Source: Anopheles merus (lineage: Eukaryota; Arthropoda; Insecta; Diptera; Culicidae). Taken from it: a stretch of 64,000 nucleotides of DNA. A program made the position numbers and the translations under genes. Below are positions 30,571-41,041 of this stretch, one piece after another; positions within the stretch are counted from its first letter, which is position 1; each line of letters opens with the position of its first letter. The stretch spans positions 2,976,001-3,040,000 of the forward strand of contig NC_054085.1 of the NCBI RefSeq assembly GCF_017562075.2, read 5' to 3'. The notes below the pieces were generated by a model. It was given only the letters and a program-made list of their open reading frames with translations, had not been told where the DNA came from and ran no database searches.

Positions 30571-30608
30571 TATGAGCTAATTTCAATGTGTCCGGAAATA
30601 AACATGAA

Positions 30609-32045
30609 TTATTGGATATACGGTACAGTTTTAATAGGAGAGAACCAAGCACAGTATTGCATTTCTTGTGCTGCTGGAATGCCATCTGGACCGGGATTAT
30701 ATGACTGTTTTAGATTTTGTATTGCTTGTAAAACTGTGCTAAGGTGTAAGTTTAGATTACTGTCGTTGATTACATCGGTGGGCGTGTTAGGAGTACTATT
30801 AGAGATTGATGCTTTGGTTTTGATTGATTCAGCATACACACTTGAAAAATGTTCAGCTAGAAGGCTGCAGCAGCCGTCAGTACCGGATGCAGAGAGATTG
30901 CCAAGAGTTAGATGAGAAGGGATATCATTAGATTTACGACGTTTATCAGCATATCCCCAAAAGGCTTTAGGGTGAATTTTAAACTGTGCTTGCACTCGGT
31001 GGACGTAAGATCTAAAGCAAGCCCTGTTATATATGCGATATGCATTAGAGACGTATTTGAATATGCGCTTATGATGAGTATCTCGCATGTCTTGATAATT
31101 ACGTAGTGTGCGATTGCGATCTCTTTTGAGGGAGCGGAGTGTAGAGTCAGACCAGGGAGGGGAGTTGTTAGGTTTATAGGTAGGACAGCAGGAAGGGAAA
31201 GCCGAGATAATATTAGCATTAAAAGTAGTAACCGCATCATGAATTGAAATATCTGTATCTAAGAACGACCAGTTAATATTCGAAAGCATAGCTGAAAGTT
31301 TACAGTAATCCATTTTTAAGTTATATCTACGTATATATGACAATACTGAGCGCGGAGCCTTTTGATTATTTGCAGAGAGCGAGAATTCTAAAGCTGGACG
31401 AAAATCATCTGGTCTAAGTAAAGGTGCTACAGCCGATAGCACCTGAGAGTTTACATCAACTGCGCTCTCATTAACAAAATTCAGATCTAATTGACGTCCC
31501 AGACTATTTTTGATCCCTGAGATTTGACGAAGACTACACTCTGTTATTATGTCGCAAAATACATTATGTTGAGCGTTGGTTGATGAGTGTGCATTACTTC
31601 AAAACATAATAGTTTTCAATGGGCGTCCTAACAATAGAAGGCATATTGAAATCACCTAACAAAAATCTTGAATCGTTTCTTTTTAGGCGGTGTTGAACCA
31701 CATCAATACTATTGCTATTAGCGAATAGCCTTAAAGGCTATTTAACACGTTATTTGATATCATACCTGGTGGGATATAAATGCCGCCTTTGGAGATACTC
31801 TCTGCATCCTTATCTTTACCCAGACCATCTCGATGTTGGCTGGAGATGATCTCAATTCGGTGATCAGATCCGTTGCACACGCAATTAGTACATCACCACC
31901 ACGAGAGTGTGCGCTGTTATTAGGAGAGCGGTCGCAACGGTAAATGTTGTATTTGTTACCCGAGAAGAGCGAAGACGGTATTTAATCGTTTAGCCACGTT
32001 TCGGTAAAAACAATGACGTCATAGATGTCATAGATTGACATATCC
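30609..32045 (-). pseudogene. CR1/T1-like LINE ORF2, endonuclease to start of RT, 3' truncated
   Basis: Read from 32045 downward, the minus strand gives VIVFTETWLND, then SRGGDVLIA (about 31895) and SRFLLGDFN (about 31655), the landmarks of an apurinic-type endonuclease that nicks target DNA. An open frame from 31442 (277 aa) covers the linker (PPWSDSTLRSLKRDRNR, HPKAFWGYADKRR) and reaches the first RT motif, SYNPGPDGIPAA. There it stops: the catalytic core of the RT, including the YADD motif, is absent. A stop at 31989 and frameshifts break the endonuclease. Loss of the 3' half is unusual, because LINEs normally lose the 5' end, and points to a later deletion or insertion near 30610-30650. 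Confidence 0.85.
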
Positions 32046-32049
32046 TGTT

Positions 32050-32522
32050 GGAGTTCTCTTAGTTGTTGTAGTTATTGATGTCGAGGGATCGTATGTGTGG
32101 GTTATAAATTGGATGTGTGAGCAGTGGCCAGCGGTGGTGCTATTAGTGTATGATTGTATGATGATAGAGGTTATGACAGGTTTCACGCGTAAAACCGATG
32201 TTTTTATTTGTTATTTGCGGTTATCAATAAATTCGCTGTAGGTTATAGTGCATGGCCAAGCGGACAGAGAGAGTGCTTTGTCCCTTAGTGCTGACGACAT
32301 CCCAACTTTGAAGGATACAAATGTTAGTGTGCCAGAATCACGATCTTTCGGTGTCCGCTTGATGATGACGTCATCAGTCCCAAGTTATTCCTTAACGAAT
32401 GTCTCAACCTCGGATTCGGATACCGAAGGAGCGATACGAAAATCTTGGTGGTGCTGGGGGTACCGTCAAAGTAGGGTGAGACGATGTTGGCGGTGCTGCT
32501 GTACCCGAAAGAAGTGCTGGGA
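32050..32522 (-). other. inter-ORF region of the LINE
   Basis: The segment lies between the ORF1 remains and the endonuclease. No motif is seen; it probably holds the decayed end of ORF1. Confidence 0.35.
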
Positions 32523-33119
32523 TCACATCCGGTGAAGGCGGTGATCGATCGATGAGTCTACGCTTCGATGTGTTGGACAGGTCTTGTTGAGGTGTTGTGT
32601 GTGCGGTGAGTGATGGTCTGCGTAGTGACGTTGTCGGTGCAAGTGGAGTGGAATGGCTTTTGCTCGAGGAACCATATCATCAAGTGCAGTGGCTAACACT
32701 TTTTTAGTTTCGTACAAAGCCGAAATCACGCGCCGCTCAAATTCCGCTATTAATTGCTTTTTGAGAGATGAGAGAGCAAATGACAGCTCTTGTAGCATCA
32801 AGGATCGACCAGTACGTCACGACTCTAGGCAATCCAAACAAAACCACAGGTACTGTTTGTCTGTTTTAGTGAGTTCCTTGTACACGGCACTTGTAACACT
32901 AATACAGGAAGTGTGGAACCGGCGTTTACAAACACCATCACACGTGTATGTCGGGTTATCTGAGATCACAGGGCGCGAACAAGTTACGCAAATATCGGTC
33001 ATTATGAAATGCGTTGACATCCGAAAATTTACTGAACTATAACGAGTGTAACAATTCACTGAAGCAGAAGATACTTGGGAAACTGTTGCGTTTATGTGGC
33101 AACTGTCGGAAGTGATCAA
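32523..33119 (-). pseudogene. LINE ORF1 with PHD-type zinc finger
   Basis: The frame from 33119 encodes CVTCSRP, CDGVCKRRFHTSC and WFCLDC, the C4HC3 spacing of a PHD finger, which many insect CR1-clade LINEs carry in ORF1 for RNA or chromatin binding. After 101 codons there is a TGA (32817-32819), but the same frame continues with a helical, Leu/Glu/Lys-rich segment (FALSSLKKQLIAEFERR) to 32523, so one substitution accounts for the break. Adjacency and orientation fit the ORF2 remains at 30609-32045. Confidence 0.8.
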
Positions 33120-33138
33120 ACCGAGTAGTGTAGATTAA

Positions 33139-34300
33139 TTACGACAATAATACTGTGGACGAAATCGGAAGGACGTTTGCACTCGATGACGAATGAGACG
33201 TGAGTGATATACAGATTTTTCCACATCCACATCCACATGCTTGTCTTATTGTACCGTCTGTTCCCGGGAACGTTTCTGTAACAATCGCGCGCTTTAATTC
33301 TTTTCTCGGTCCCTCCGGGATAAAAACTAAGTCTCCCGGCTTAAGCGGCGTGCACGGCTCAAGCCACTTTGTACGGCGGTTTAGTGTTGGGACGTATTCT
33401 TTTAGCCATCTATCCCGCATTGCTTCGGACAACACGATTGCTCGCTTGTAGCTGCTCTTAAGGGCATTTGCTAGGTCTGGCATCACTCGCAGTTTTTCTT
33501 TTCTTATTGTTGAGCTGCCTAAAATGAAATGGTTCGGTGTTAGCACTTCATTATCCGCGGACGTTTGGGGCATATAGGTCAGAGGTCGGGAGTTAATCAA
33601 ATTTTCCACATCCGTCAGCGCGGTGATCAATATTTCATCGTTCAACCTCCTTCCATCATCCAACGCGTTCAATCCCTCTTTCACACTACGAACTATCCGT
33701 TCCCATACCCCATCCATGTGTGGTGCTGATGGAGGATTGAAGCTCCATTTAGTGTGTGTGTCCGTAAAGGTGGCTGCGCAGGTAAGATTAACTTCCTTTA
33801 GTTGTTGTTTTAGCTCGTTGCTCGCGCGTTGGAAATTGGTTCCGTTATCGGAAAAAATCTCTGTCGGTGGTCCTCTACGGCAAACGAATCTTCTGATGGC
33901 CATTATACATGATTAAGTCAATAGGCTATATGCGACTTCGAGGTGGACCGCCCTCGTTACTAGACAGGTGAAGACAGCCACATATCGCTTTTCGTTGCGG
34001 CGCAAGTCAGTAATGTCTATTGGTCCCAGATAATCGACTCCTACATTTGTGAACGGACGCAGAAAGGGGGTAAGTCTTTGCGCAGGTAGTTGTGCCATTC
34101 TTTAGTTTTGTGGTTTACATTTCTTTATCTTGCAGCGTTGACAGCTTTTCATTTCTCTATCAAACGCTGCTCTCAGAAAGGGGATATAGAAACGTTGTCT
34201 AACCTCATTCACTACGGTTTCCCGATTAGCATGCCCATATGTTTCGTGATAGTGACCCAGGAGTGATGACGTTATGGCATGTTGCTGGGGCAGAATGATT
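33139..34300 (-). pseudogene. BEL/Pao integrase
   Basis: From 34290 down, the minus strand gives the H2C2 zinc-binding part (HYHETYGH, then SCQRCKIKKC), then NVGVDYLGPIDI with the first catalytic Asp (about 34049), TRAVHLEVAY, then IFSDNGTNFQRA with the second Asp (about 33840) and MDGVWERIVRSVKEGL with the catalytic Glu. The frame continues in the DUF5641-type tail (KPGDLVFIPEGPRKELKRA, GTDGTIRQA). A stop at 33916 splits the core. The LINE begins within 100 bp of the end, and no LTR follows, so the LINE lies at the lost 3' end of this element. Confidence 0.9.
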
Positions 34301-34891
34301 GGGAATCGTGCATCATAGGGTTATGGGATATGGTTAGCATTTGCGGTTCGTCCATTGACTCTCAATAATCCCATCTCATCCGTAAACGGGTCGATGTTGT
34401 ATCGGGGGCTCGTTTTATCCATGCCCGATTTTGCTTCATCATTTGTTTGTTGCGATAGGATTTTTAGCTCTTTGTGGTAGCATTTTGTTTGAGCGAGTTT
34501 ATATAAGAGTATTTCGGCACGTTGAAGTTCCTCTGATTCTATCGGAGTAATTGCAGCTCGCTCTACTCTCAGAATAACTTTGGCTTGATTTTCAGTAGCC
34601 TTTAGTGCCTTAGTACTCTCGCCTTTTAGTTTTAGCTTACAGTTCTCTACGAATCTGTGGACAAATACAATTGTTCGTAATAATATTTTCCACTAATTAT
34701 ATTTTCCACGTAATGATATTTTCCATAAGAGACATGGCTGGAAGCGTAATGGAATGGGTTAGCATAGGTACCCTTCTTTCTTCCATCGTTGGTTCTACGG
34801 TCTTTTGCTCCGGCCGGATTTCTTCTGGATGGTAGTGAAACGATGGACCATTTAACCACCTGCCCTTTTCGTTAATATCTGTGTCCTTGTT
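34301..34891 (-). pseudogene. BEL/Pao connector between RNase H and integrase
   Basis: WSIVSLPSRRNPAG (34850-34810) corresponds to the segment after RNase H in BEL elements. The rest is in mixed frames with stops. A short repeat TAATNATATTTTCCACGTAAT lies at 34680-34715. Confidence 0.5.
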
Positions 34892-35188
34892 TCATTTTGT
34901 GAGGCACTCGGCAGGATTTTCTTTTGTAGGGACATATCTCAAATTAGCACTGTCGGTGAGTGTTCGAATTTCTCCGATTCGATGTGCTATGAATGGCTTA
35001 AATTCCCGAGGAGGTGATCGAAGCCATGAAAGTACGACTTGAGAATCTGTGTGTATGTACTTTTCTCTCACATTATAATCGTGATTGTCACACACCGCTT
35101 TCATCAATCTCGCTCCCAGCAAGGCTGCCTGCAACTCAAGTCTTGGTACTGATAAGTGTTTCAAGGGTGCCACCTTGCTTCGCGACAT
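34892..35188 (-). pseudogene. BEL/Pao RNase H
   Basis: The frame reads SVPRLELQAALLGARL, then HTDSQVVLSWL and RYVPTKENPAECLTK. The conserved LELxAA and TDSxxVLxW patterns identify RNase H of the Pao type, which removes the RNA template during reverse transcription. It continues the RT fragment after a break near 35200-35400. Confidence 0.88.
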
Positions 35189-35407
35189 TACTCATGCGCA
35201 GCGGATTTTTCCTCCATCATTTACTTGGAAATACGCCACGCAACCATAGGCTTGTTCGCTCGCGTCGGTAAACACGTGTAATTGCATAGGTTCTTGGGGC
35301 ATCGAGCTAGCGCTTTTGAAGTACCATCGTGGTATTTTCAGTTCAAACATGTTGGGAAGTGTAGCGGTCTATTTTGTCCATTTGGCGAATTCATCGTCGC
35401 TCATCTG

Positions 35408-35908
35408 TTAATCCCAATCGATGTGTGCTCGCCAAAGATCTTGCATAAACAAGCGGCCATGGATTAACACAGGAGCTAGTATTCCCAAGGGATCAAAGAT
35501 GCTCATAATTACTCTTAATGCCATTCTCTTTGTTGGTCTTTTCCCTTCATTCACGTAGGGGATTAAGTCTTTGTGCCAAGCTGAAGAAAATTGGAAAACA
35601 TCTTCTGCCGGGTCCCAGACCATAACGAGCACTCTTGTCTGGCAATCATCAGTTGTAGTTTTGAAAGCTATCGGGTTTTGATTTGTTTGGCATTCTTTCA
35701 GACGCTCTAAAACGATGGAGTCGTTGCACACCCAGTTTCGCATATTAAAACCAGCTTGGGAATGAATTAGTCGAAGTTGTTTTGCACGCTCGATTGCTTC
35801 TTCTTGCGTATCGCAGCTGTCGAAATAATCATCCATATCCATATCCCAAGACCTTTTAGAAGTTGTGAGTTCAAGGACGTCCCACCTACCTTTGCTGCAG
35901 CATCCCAA
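35408..35908 (-). pseudogene. BEL/Pao reverse transcriptase, C-terminal part
   Basis: The frame begins near the catalytic loop, MDMDDYFDSCDTQEEA, where the usual form is Y(V/M)DDYLDS, so the tyrosine is replaced by an Asp-Met context. QLRLIHSQAGFNMRNW and IMSIFDPLGILAPV, both typical of Pao RTs, follow. The palm region before the loop is missing. Confidence 0.9.
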
Positions 35909-36270
35909 ACTAGCCGTTTTTTCTCGGTTTCTTTGGATGCGGCACGATGTTAAGAGGAAGGTACCTGTCGTGATTTTCGCTCATTTTTACAATTTTATTT
36001 TTTATCGTTTGCACTTGCCGATCTTTCATCAACACAATTAATCACAAGACTGACTCAACTCCTCCTGTCAGATTCTGCATGCCGCGCTTTTTTGTTTTCG
36101 CTCGCTTCTCTCTCGGTCTCTTTCCTTTTGTTTGGTCTCTCTCTCTCTCTCCGTCTTTCGCCTTATTTCAAATTTCTATGCGCTGCCCGTTAGGTAATAC
36201 AGTTTTCTCCCGTCTCCTATTTTCTGACCTTTCCGCGTCGCTTGGATATTTAATTCCTGCTATACGCCTC
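35909..36270. other. non-coding block replacing the middle of the BEL RT
   Basis: About 360 bp, rich in CT and TTT with a (CT)n run at 36139-36154, separate the two RT halves. The roughly 120-codon palm region that should be here is absent, so this is an insertion with deletion. It could be an LTR fragment but no partner repeat was found. Confidence 0.45.
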
Positions 36271-36879
36271 TCAACTCCTACAGTACCATACTCTGTTTGG
36301 ATCAGCTGAACGGAGCTTTTCGGGTGACGCTATATGGGCAAATCCGTTCTCTACATAGTCCCTAATCTGCTTATGTACCTCAATTTTATGTACAGAGTCT
36401 TTTTCTAACTTCTTTTCCAGAGCAAACAGTCCTTTCAAAGCCATCGGTCTGCTGTTTGGAAAGCAAATACTATCATTTTTCCTAAGTAGGCCGGTTATAA
36501 ACCTACCGCCTATGTTAAATGAGGTGCCTTTTAAATTATTTTTTGCTCTCTCTATGCCTTTGGGTTCCGGAATCGGGCCAGTAAACGTCCCCATATCGTC
36601 TAGCAAAAATTGTTGTAGTAGCAATTCGTTTAGTTCGCGGTCAATTTCTTCATTTGCTGTACCCTCGTCGCGAGGTATATCGCGGGCACATTTATCTACT
36701 GTTAACTTAACCGGTAGAGTATGTAGGTAGTGTGTTTCGCTCACCGATTGTTGTGGAATCACCAATTCCTCTTGTAGATCCGTATTAGCTCCCTCATCGG
36801 GATGGGGCGGGAGCTCTTCCCCGCTGCGCAAAGCAATCGAAAACTTGTCAGCCACTCGCTCAATGTAGCTAGAGAGCAA
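36271..36879 (-). pseudogene. BEL/Pao reverse transcriptase, N-terminal part
   Basis: LNELLLQQFLLDDMG, then GGRFITGLLRKNDSICFP and MALKGLFALEKKLEKD, then IRDYVENGFAHI match the conserved start of Pao RTs (xRYxTGLLWK, MAxxRLxxLExK). An acidic linker precedes it. The frame ends where the palm should begin. Confidence 0.88.
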
Positions 36880-37803
36880 AAACCAATAACGATAAAGCGA
36901 GGTGAAAGGGAAAAGAGGGGAGAAAGAAAACGTGGGTGTAACTATTTTTCGGCCATTATCATTTTTGCGCCAACACGGTCGCGTACCGGAGCTTTTTAGT
37001 CAAAAAGAGATAAACACATACAGCGCGCTCTCTCGAAATACCGTAAACGCTTCAACCGATCAAGAGCTTCGATCGGTTCTTCGGACATTTCTGCTCGCTT
37101 TCTCGATCTGTTTCGGCGGAAAGCGAGCTAGAAAGCGAGCTCAAAAACTGCTCGATTTTGTTGTGCGGGTCGGTAGGATCTCTTGTAGAAGATCGTCTTG
37201 CGTTTCCTCTTTGCGGATGTCTTCGCGGGAACTCTCTTCTAGTTGCCGGGGGATTTGATGCATTCCCAGCATCGTCCTTCCTGTCTTCGCGTTGTTTGGC
37301 CCGTAGATGGCCCAGCCCAGGGCGCTCCCCAGGTGACAACTGTTCTACATATTTAGCTTAAACTCCTTGTGAACAGCTCGATTTAACCCATTGCCTCATA
37401 TAAACGCTTGAAAACATGGATGTGTGAGTGAACAACGATGTGTTGAAGCGTTGATGTTTATGTCAGAACTTCGGTAGAAGCCGGACAAATTAGAAGCTTG
37501 CAGTTTCGTCCTCGGTGTTCATCAACCAAAACACTGAGTAAGAAGAAATAAACGATCTATCCAAGAGTATCAGAATAGTGGAGAAACGCAGAGAAAATAA
37601 CAAAACAACGTGAAAGACTGTTTTATAATAAACTTTTTGTTTGATACGGATTGAAGAGTACGCATGTTTTGTTTTGGACTGGTAGCTTGTGTACAACGTG
37701 ATGACAATTCTCAAAATGGCACCAGAAAAAACGCTTCACTTTGACGTTTCAACTGTTATAATAAGCTTAAACCCTGCATTATCGCTTGCTCTTTAAGCCA
37801 GTT
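36880..37803. other. block inserted between protease and RT of the BEL element
   Basis: The minus strand holds an Arg/Ser-rich open frame (37339-37052, PGERPGLGHLRAKQREDR) and the segment 37335-37790 has features of an LTR or leader (AATAAACGATC, AATAAACTTTTTG). Neither belongs to the usual BEL order, so a second element probably inserted here. I could not name it. Confidence 0.4.
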
Positions 37804-38446
37804 TTAAGCCTGCTCTTTAAGCTTCCAGCAACTCGAAAACGCTAACAATCTGCTCGAAAAAGTCACTTGGGTCCTCATTGCGATGGGTTCGTGGGGTAGA
37901 CCGAACCGAGTTTCCAGAGGTCGGATCATATCCACATCATTGAGTCCGATCAGCAAGGATGGTTTTGCGTGCTCCAGTGATGACGTTGGAAGGTGCTGCA
38001 AGTGTTGCAGCAGTTCCGGGTTGTTTAGAGTCATGGTGCGCTTGGTAGTGCACCTGCTGGGTGTTTTGGCCACGGTGTAGCAAAGTATGGTGACGTCCGT
38101 TGCATCCTGGTACACGACACAAAAATCGCGATCTACACGGCTTGGAACCGTGTTTGTTAAGGCATGTCGAGCAGAGTTGTAGCCTTAATATGCTTTCACA
38201 CCGCTCTTCCACATCCATCCGTTTGAACAGTTCATAATGTTTGGCAACATGTCCATGAATTGCACAAACCAGGCACTTAACGTTACTGAACTGTGAGGCG
38301 CTCGAAACACTCATATTCGCTTCCGTTTCGGCAGATTGTGAGTGTACGTGTAAGTGGAAACTTCTAGACGGCCTTGGATGAACTGCTCGGTATGGGGCGG
38401 GGGCATACGCGGTAACGTCGCACGCATCATCCACCAAAGCCTCCAT
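37804..38446 (-). pseudogene. BEL/Pao gag zinc knuckles and protease start
   Basis: Minus-strand frames give CLVCAIHGHVAKHYELFKRM, CSTCLNKHGSKPCRS and CRVPGCNGRHHTLLH, three cysteine-histidine clusters typical of the BEL gag-protease junction. Then LLIGLNDVDMIRP (37970-37930) is the DUF1758-like aspartic protease segment. A frameshift lies near 38100. Confidence 0.85.
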
Positions 38447-38690
38447 AAACTCCCCGAAATGTTATAGTTGGTTTGGCAAACTGGTTTTTAAATCGAGACC
38501 ATTCCAGCCTCCTCGCAGCGGGAAGTTTTTCCACCAAGTTTGCTAGTGGCAAAAGTCAATCGATCGAAGAAAGACTAATTTTTAAATGTTGTTACGCCTG
38601 GTAACAATTTGGTGAGAAGCTGGATAGACTTTCTTAGAACTGGCTTTGTGTGTATTTAAGATGTATTTGCTCAGGGTTGTTGAAGTGACT

Positions 38691-39302
38691 TTACATATTG
38701 CTGAGCGTCAGGTGATCATACAAGTTTACCACTTCTAGTCCGAACGTGATAAGATTATTCAGCTGTTCGGGTTTCAGTGGATCTAACCTCGGCACACTAT
38801 CCGTAAGCTGTCTTATTAGTTGAGCCGGCTTTCCAAAAAGCTTCTCCAATCGCTTGATGATAAGAGGTGCGGCGTTGGGCAGTCTTAGCTTCGATTGAAC
38901 GGCATCCCGAGCGGGGCCTTTCAAACACTCTACTAACCTTAGGGTGTTTTCACCGTCCGTGTATCCGCATGCCCTTGTCGACTCGTTGTAGCAGTTGAGG
39001 AATACTGCCCATTCCTTCGAGCATCCCGAAAAGATAGGCAAGTTTTTTGGGTACATATCTCGCGCGATGCTTTGCGCTGTCGCTCGCATAGGAGTCTCGC
39101 GGGGGATTGATGAGCTTGTGGGTTGCCTACTTTGCAATGGGGTTTCATTGGGTTGTGCGTTGCTCAGCGGTGCCGCTGAAGCGGTCGTCACTATCGGGGT
39201 CGACGAGCTTGCCTGCGGCATATGCTGTGATGAGGGTTCAACTTTTTTTTGAACTAATGGGAAAGTTGGTGCTCCTTGCTGCTTCTGCCTTTGTTGCTTC
39301 AC
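38691..39302 (-). pseudogene. BEL/Pao gag, DUF1759 domain
   Basis: NLPIFSGCSKEWAVFLNCY, LVECLKGPARDAVQSKL and PLIIKRLEKLFGKPAQLI match the conserved core of BEL gag (DUF1759), which packages the element's RNA. A Gln/Ser/Pro-rich stretch precedes it, and an upstream frame (39614-39369) is a coiled coil (LQRLEKEQALQKQILLAEKQ). Confidence 0.9.
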
Positions 39303-39368
39303 CCATTCAGCTGTTCTGTCGGTTTTAGTAACGGATGAATAAACCGATAGGTTCTCCAGCTCGTCTTC

Positions 39369-39890
39369 CTAAGCGTTGCGTTGGGTTTCGTGCTGCAACT
39401 GCAGCTCGGCCATCTTCGCCGTAATCTCGGCCTCCATTTTCTGCTTTTCTGCCAGTAATATCTGCTTTTGCAGCGCTTGCTCCTTTTCCAAGCGTTGGAG
39501 TGCCACTTGCGCCGATAAACGCGAAGAGTTGGAGGCGGTTTTTTTCGAGTGGCATGTTACGACGGTAGTAATTTTAAGAGGCTTAGTTAACGTTTCTTCG
39601 CTTGTAACAGGCATCGACTCCGATCTCTCTGTACTTTTACGAGGATCGGGCTGCTAGCTTGGTCCTGCAGCAACCGCCATCGCTTTCTCACTCTTCGAGC
39701 GCCTCGTCTTCATTGACGGTCCTGGCCCTTTTCCTACGCACTTTTCGCACATCCAATATTCTTCTGCCACACTTTCACCAACTCCAGCGCAACTAAAGTG
39801 ACACCACTTTTTACAATCTTGGCACTCCACCATATCGTCGATGTCGTTTGGTGAATCGCACTTTACACACTCGCACTTACTCGCGGACAT
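39369..39890 (-). pseudogene. BEL/Pao gag N-terminus with PHD-like finger
   Basis: The start at 39890 (MSASKCECVKCDS) leads into CQDCKKWCHFSCAGV and YWMCEKC, a PHD-like zinc finger seen at the gag N-terminus of mosquito BEL elements. A stop at 39654 separates it from the coiled coil that continues at 39614. Confidence 0.8.
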
Positions 39891-40360
39891 TTTGTAACGC
39901 AAAATTGTCAAGATTGATCGAAAATTTAAATGAAAAAGTTTTTTAAAGAATGTTGCAACGATCAATGAAGTAGAGGGCTTAAATAAAACACTTGGCAAAT
40001 TTTCCTTTTAAGAGTGGGAACTGTTTTATTTTCCGACACTTTAAAAAACGTTTTCGCAGTTTCTCCTTTGCTCTTGATGTTGCTACTAAACTTGTTTACG
40101 CTTGCGCGCGTCCCTTTTTCTTTACGACTTCAGTTGACTCTTATGCTGACCGTGGCCGACCTGTTTTCTGATTCGTCCCTTTAATGCGCAAACTGGTTAT
40201 GCTCTTCCAATCAACATCTGTCTCGCTTTGGTAGCATTTCGAAAGCCTTGCACCATTCGAACGGATGATTCGAACACATGCTGTTCGAATAGCTGTCACA
40301 GCCAACAATAACAACAACTTTGGCTGTCAATTAGGGACCTCGTGTTAACAACACTTTAAA
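39891..40360 (-). other. probable 5' LTR and leader of the BEL element
   Basis: On the minus strand a TGTTAACACGAGGTCCC stretch (from about 40346) is followed by AATAAAACAG near 40025, a plausible polyadenylation signal, and by 130 bp of leader before the gag start. No second copy of this LTR was found in the window, so its edges are not fixed. Confidence 0.45.
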
Positions 40361-40429
40361 TCCCAAAACAGCTTCTCCCACATCGTCTCAAGATCACACA
40401 CAAATTCATAAATGCTAACACCCACCAAT

Positions 40430-40605
40430 AGCCGGTCTTCTTGATACAGTCGTCTACTCGTACGACTTAACAATAAGCCCGTCATAGGTTCAAGCCCCAA
40501 ATGGACCGTACCGCCATACGTAGGACTGACTATCCTGCTATGGGGGAATCAATAAGTCACTGAAAGCCAAGCCCACAAGCAGTGGTACAGGCAGGCGGAA
40601 GGCGA
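40430..40605 (+). mobile_element. tRNA-derived SINE, close to the copy at 14256
   Basis: GCCGGTCTTCTTGATACAGTCG starts the copy; GGTTCAAGCCC (40488-40498) is the B box. It matches 14256-14430 through CATACGTAGGACTGACTATCC and AATAAGTCACTGAAAGCCAA. The tail after 40600 is unrelated. Confidence 0.85.
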
Positions 40606-41041
40606 AGGCACGGGCTGAAGGTGTTGCCAAGATGTTTGGCATCTCTTACCATTTTGCTAAGGGGAATACCGTTGAGTAATAAGGAATATTTAGTATAAGG
40701 GACCAGTACTTCTTCGAAAAAACAATATCATGGTGCAAAATATTATTTATTTATTCACTTCACTTCACATTTTACTGACATTTCATAGAAAATGGGGCGT
40801 AATTTTCCATACTCCACCATTGGTACAACTAAACACCGGGGTACCAATTATCGCAGCATGCTATGAATGCATGTTTCAATACTGTCAGTTTGGTCAAAGT
40901 GCTAACTAACGAGTGTTGCAATTCCTTTGTCCGTGTCAGTATTCCGTAAAATTTGTATAATTTGCTAAACAATCACCAGGTATGTAGAGTTTAGATTGAA
41001 AAGAAAACGTTCGTTCAATTTATGTGTTGTTTTTTTTTTGA
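40606..41041. other. flank of the pogo-like relic
   Basis: It probably includes the 5' non-coding end of the relic. No inverted repeat was found. Nothing else is recognised. Confidence 0.3.

Noticed and set aside
36817..36832. CCCGCTGCGCAAAGC match to the 8586 element end
   Set aside because: It lies inside the BEL RT N-terminal reading frame (ALRSGEE), has no mirrored partner and no further similarity to the element.
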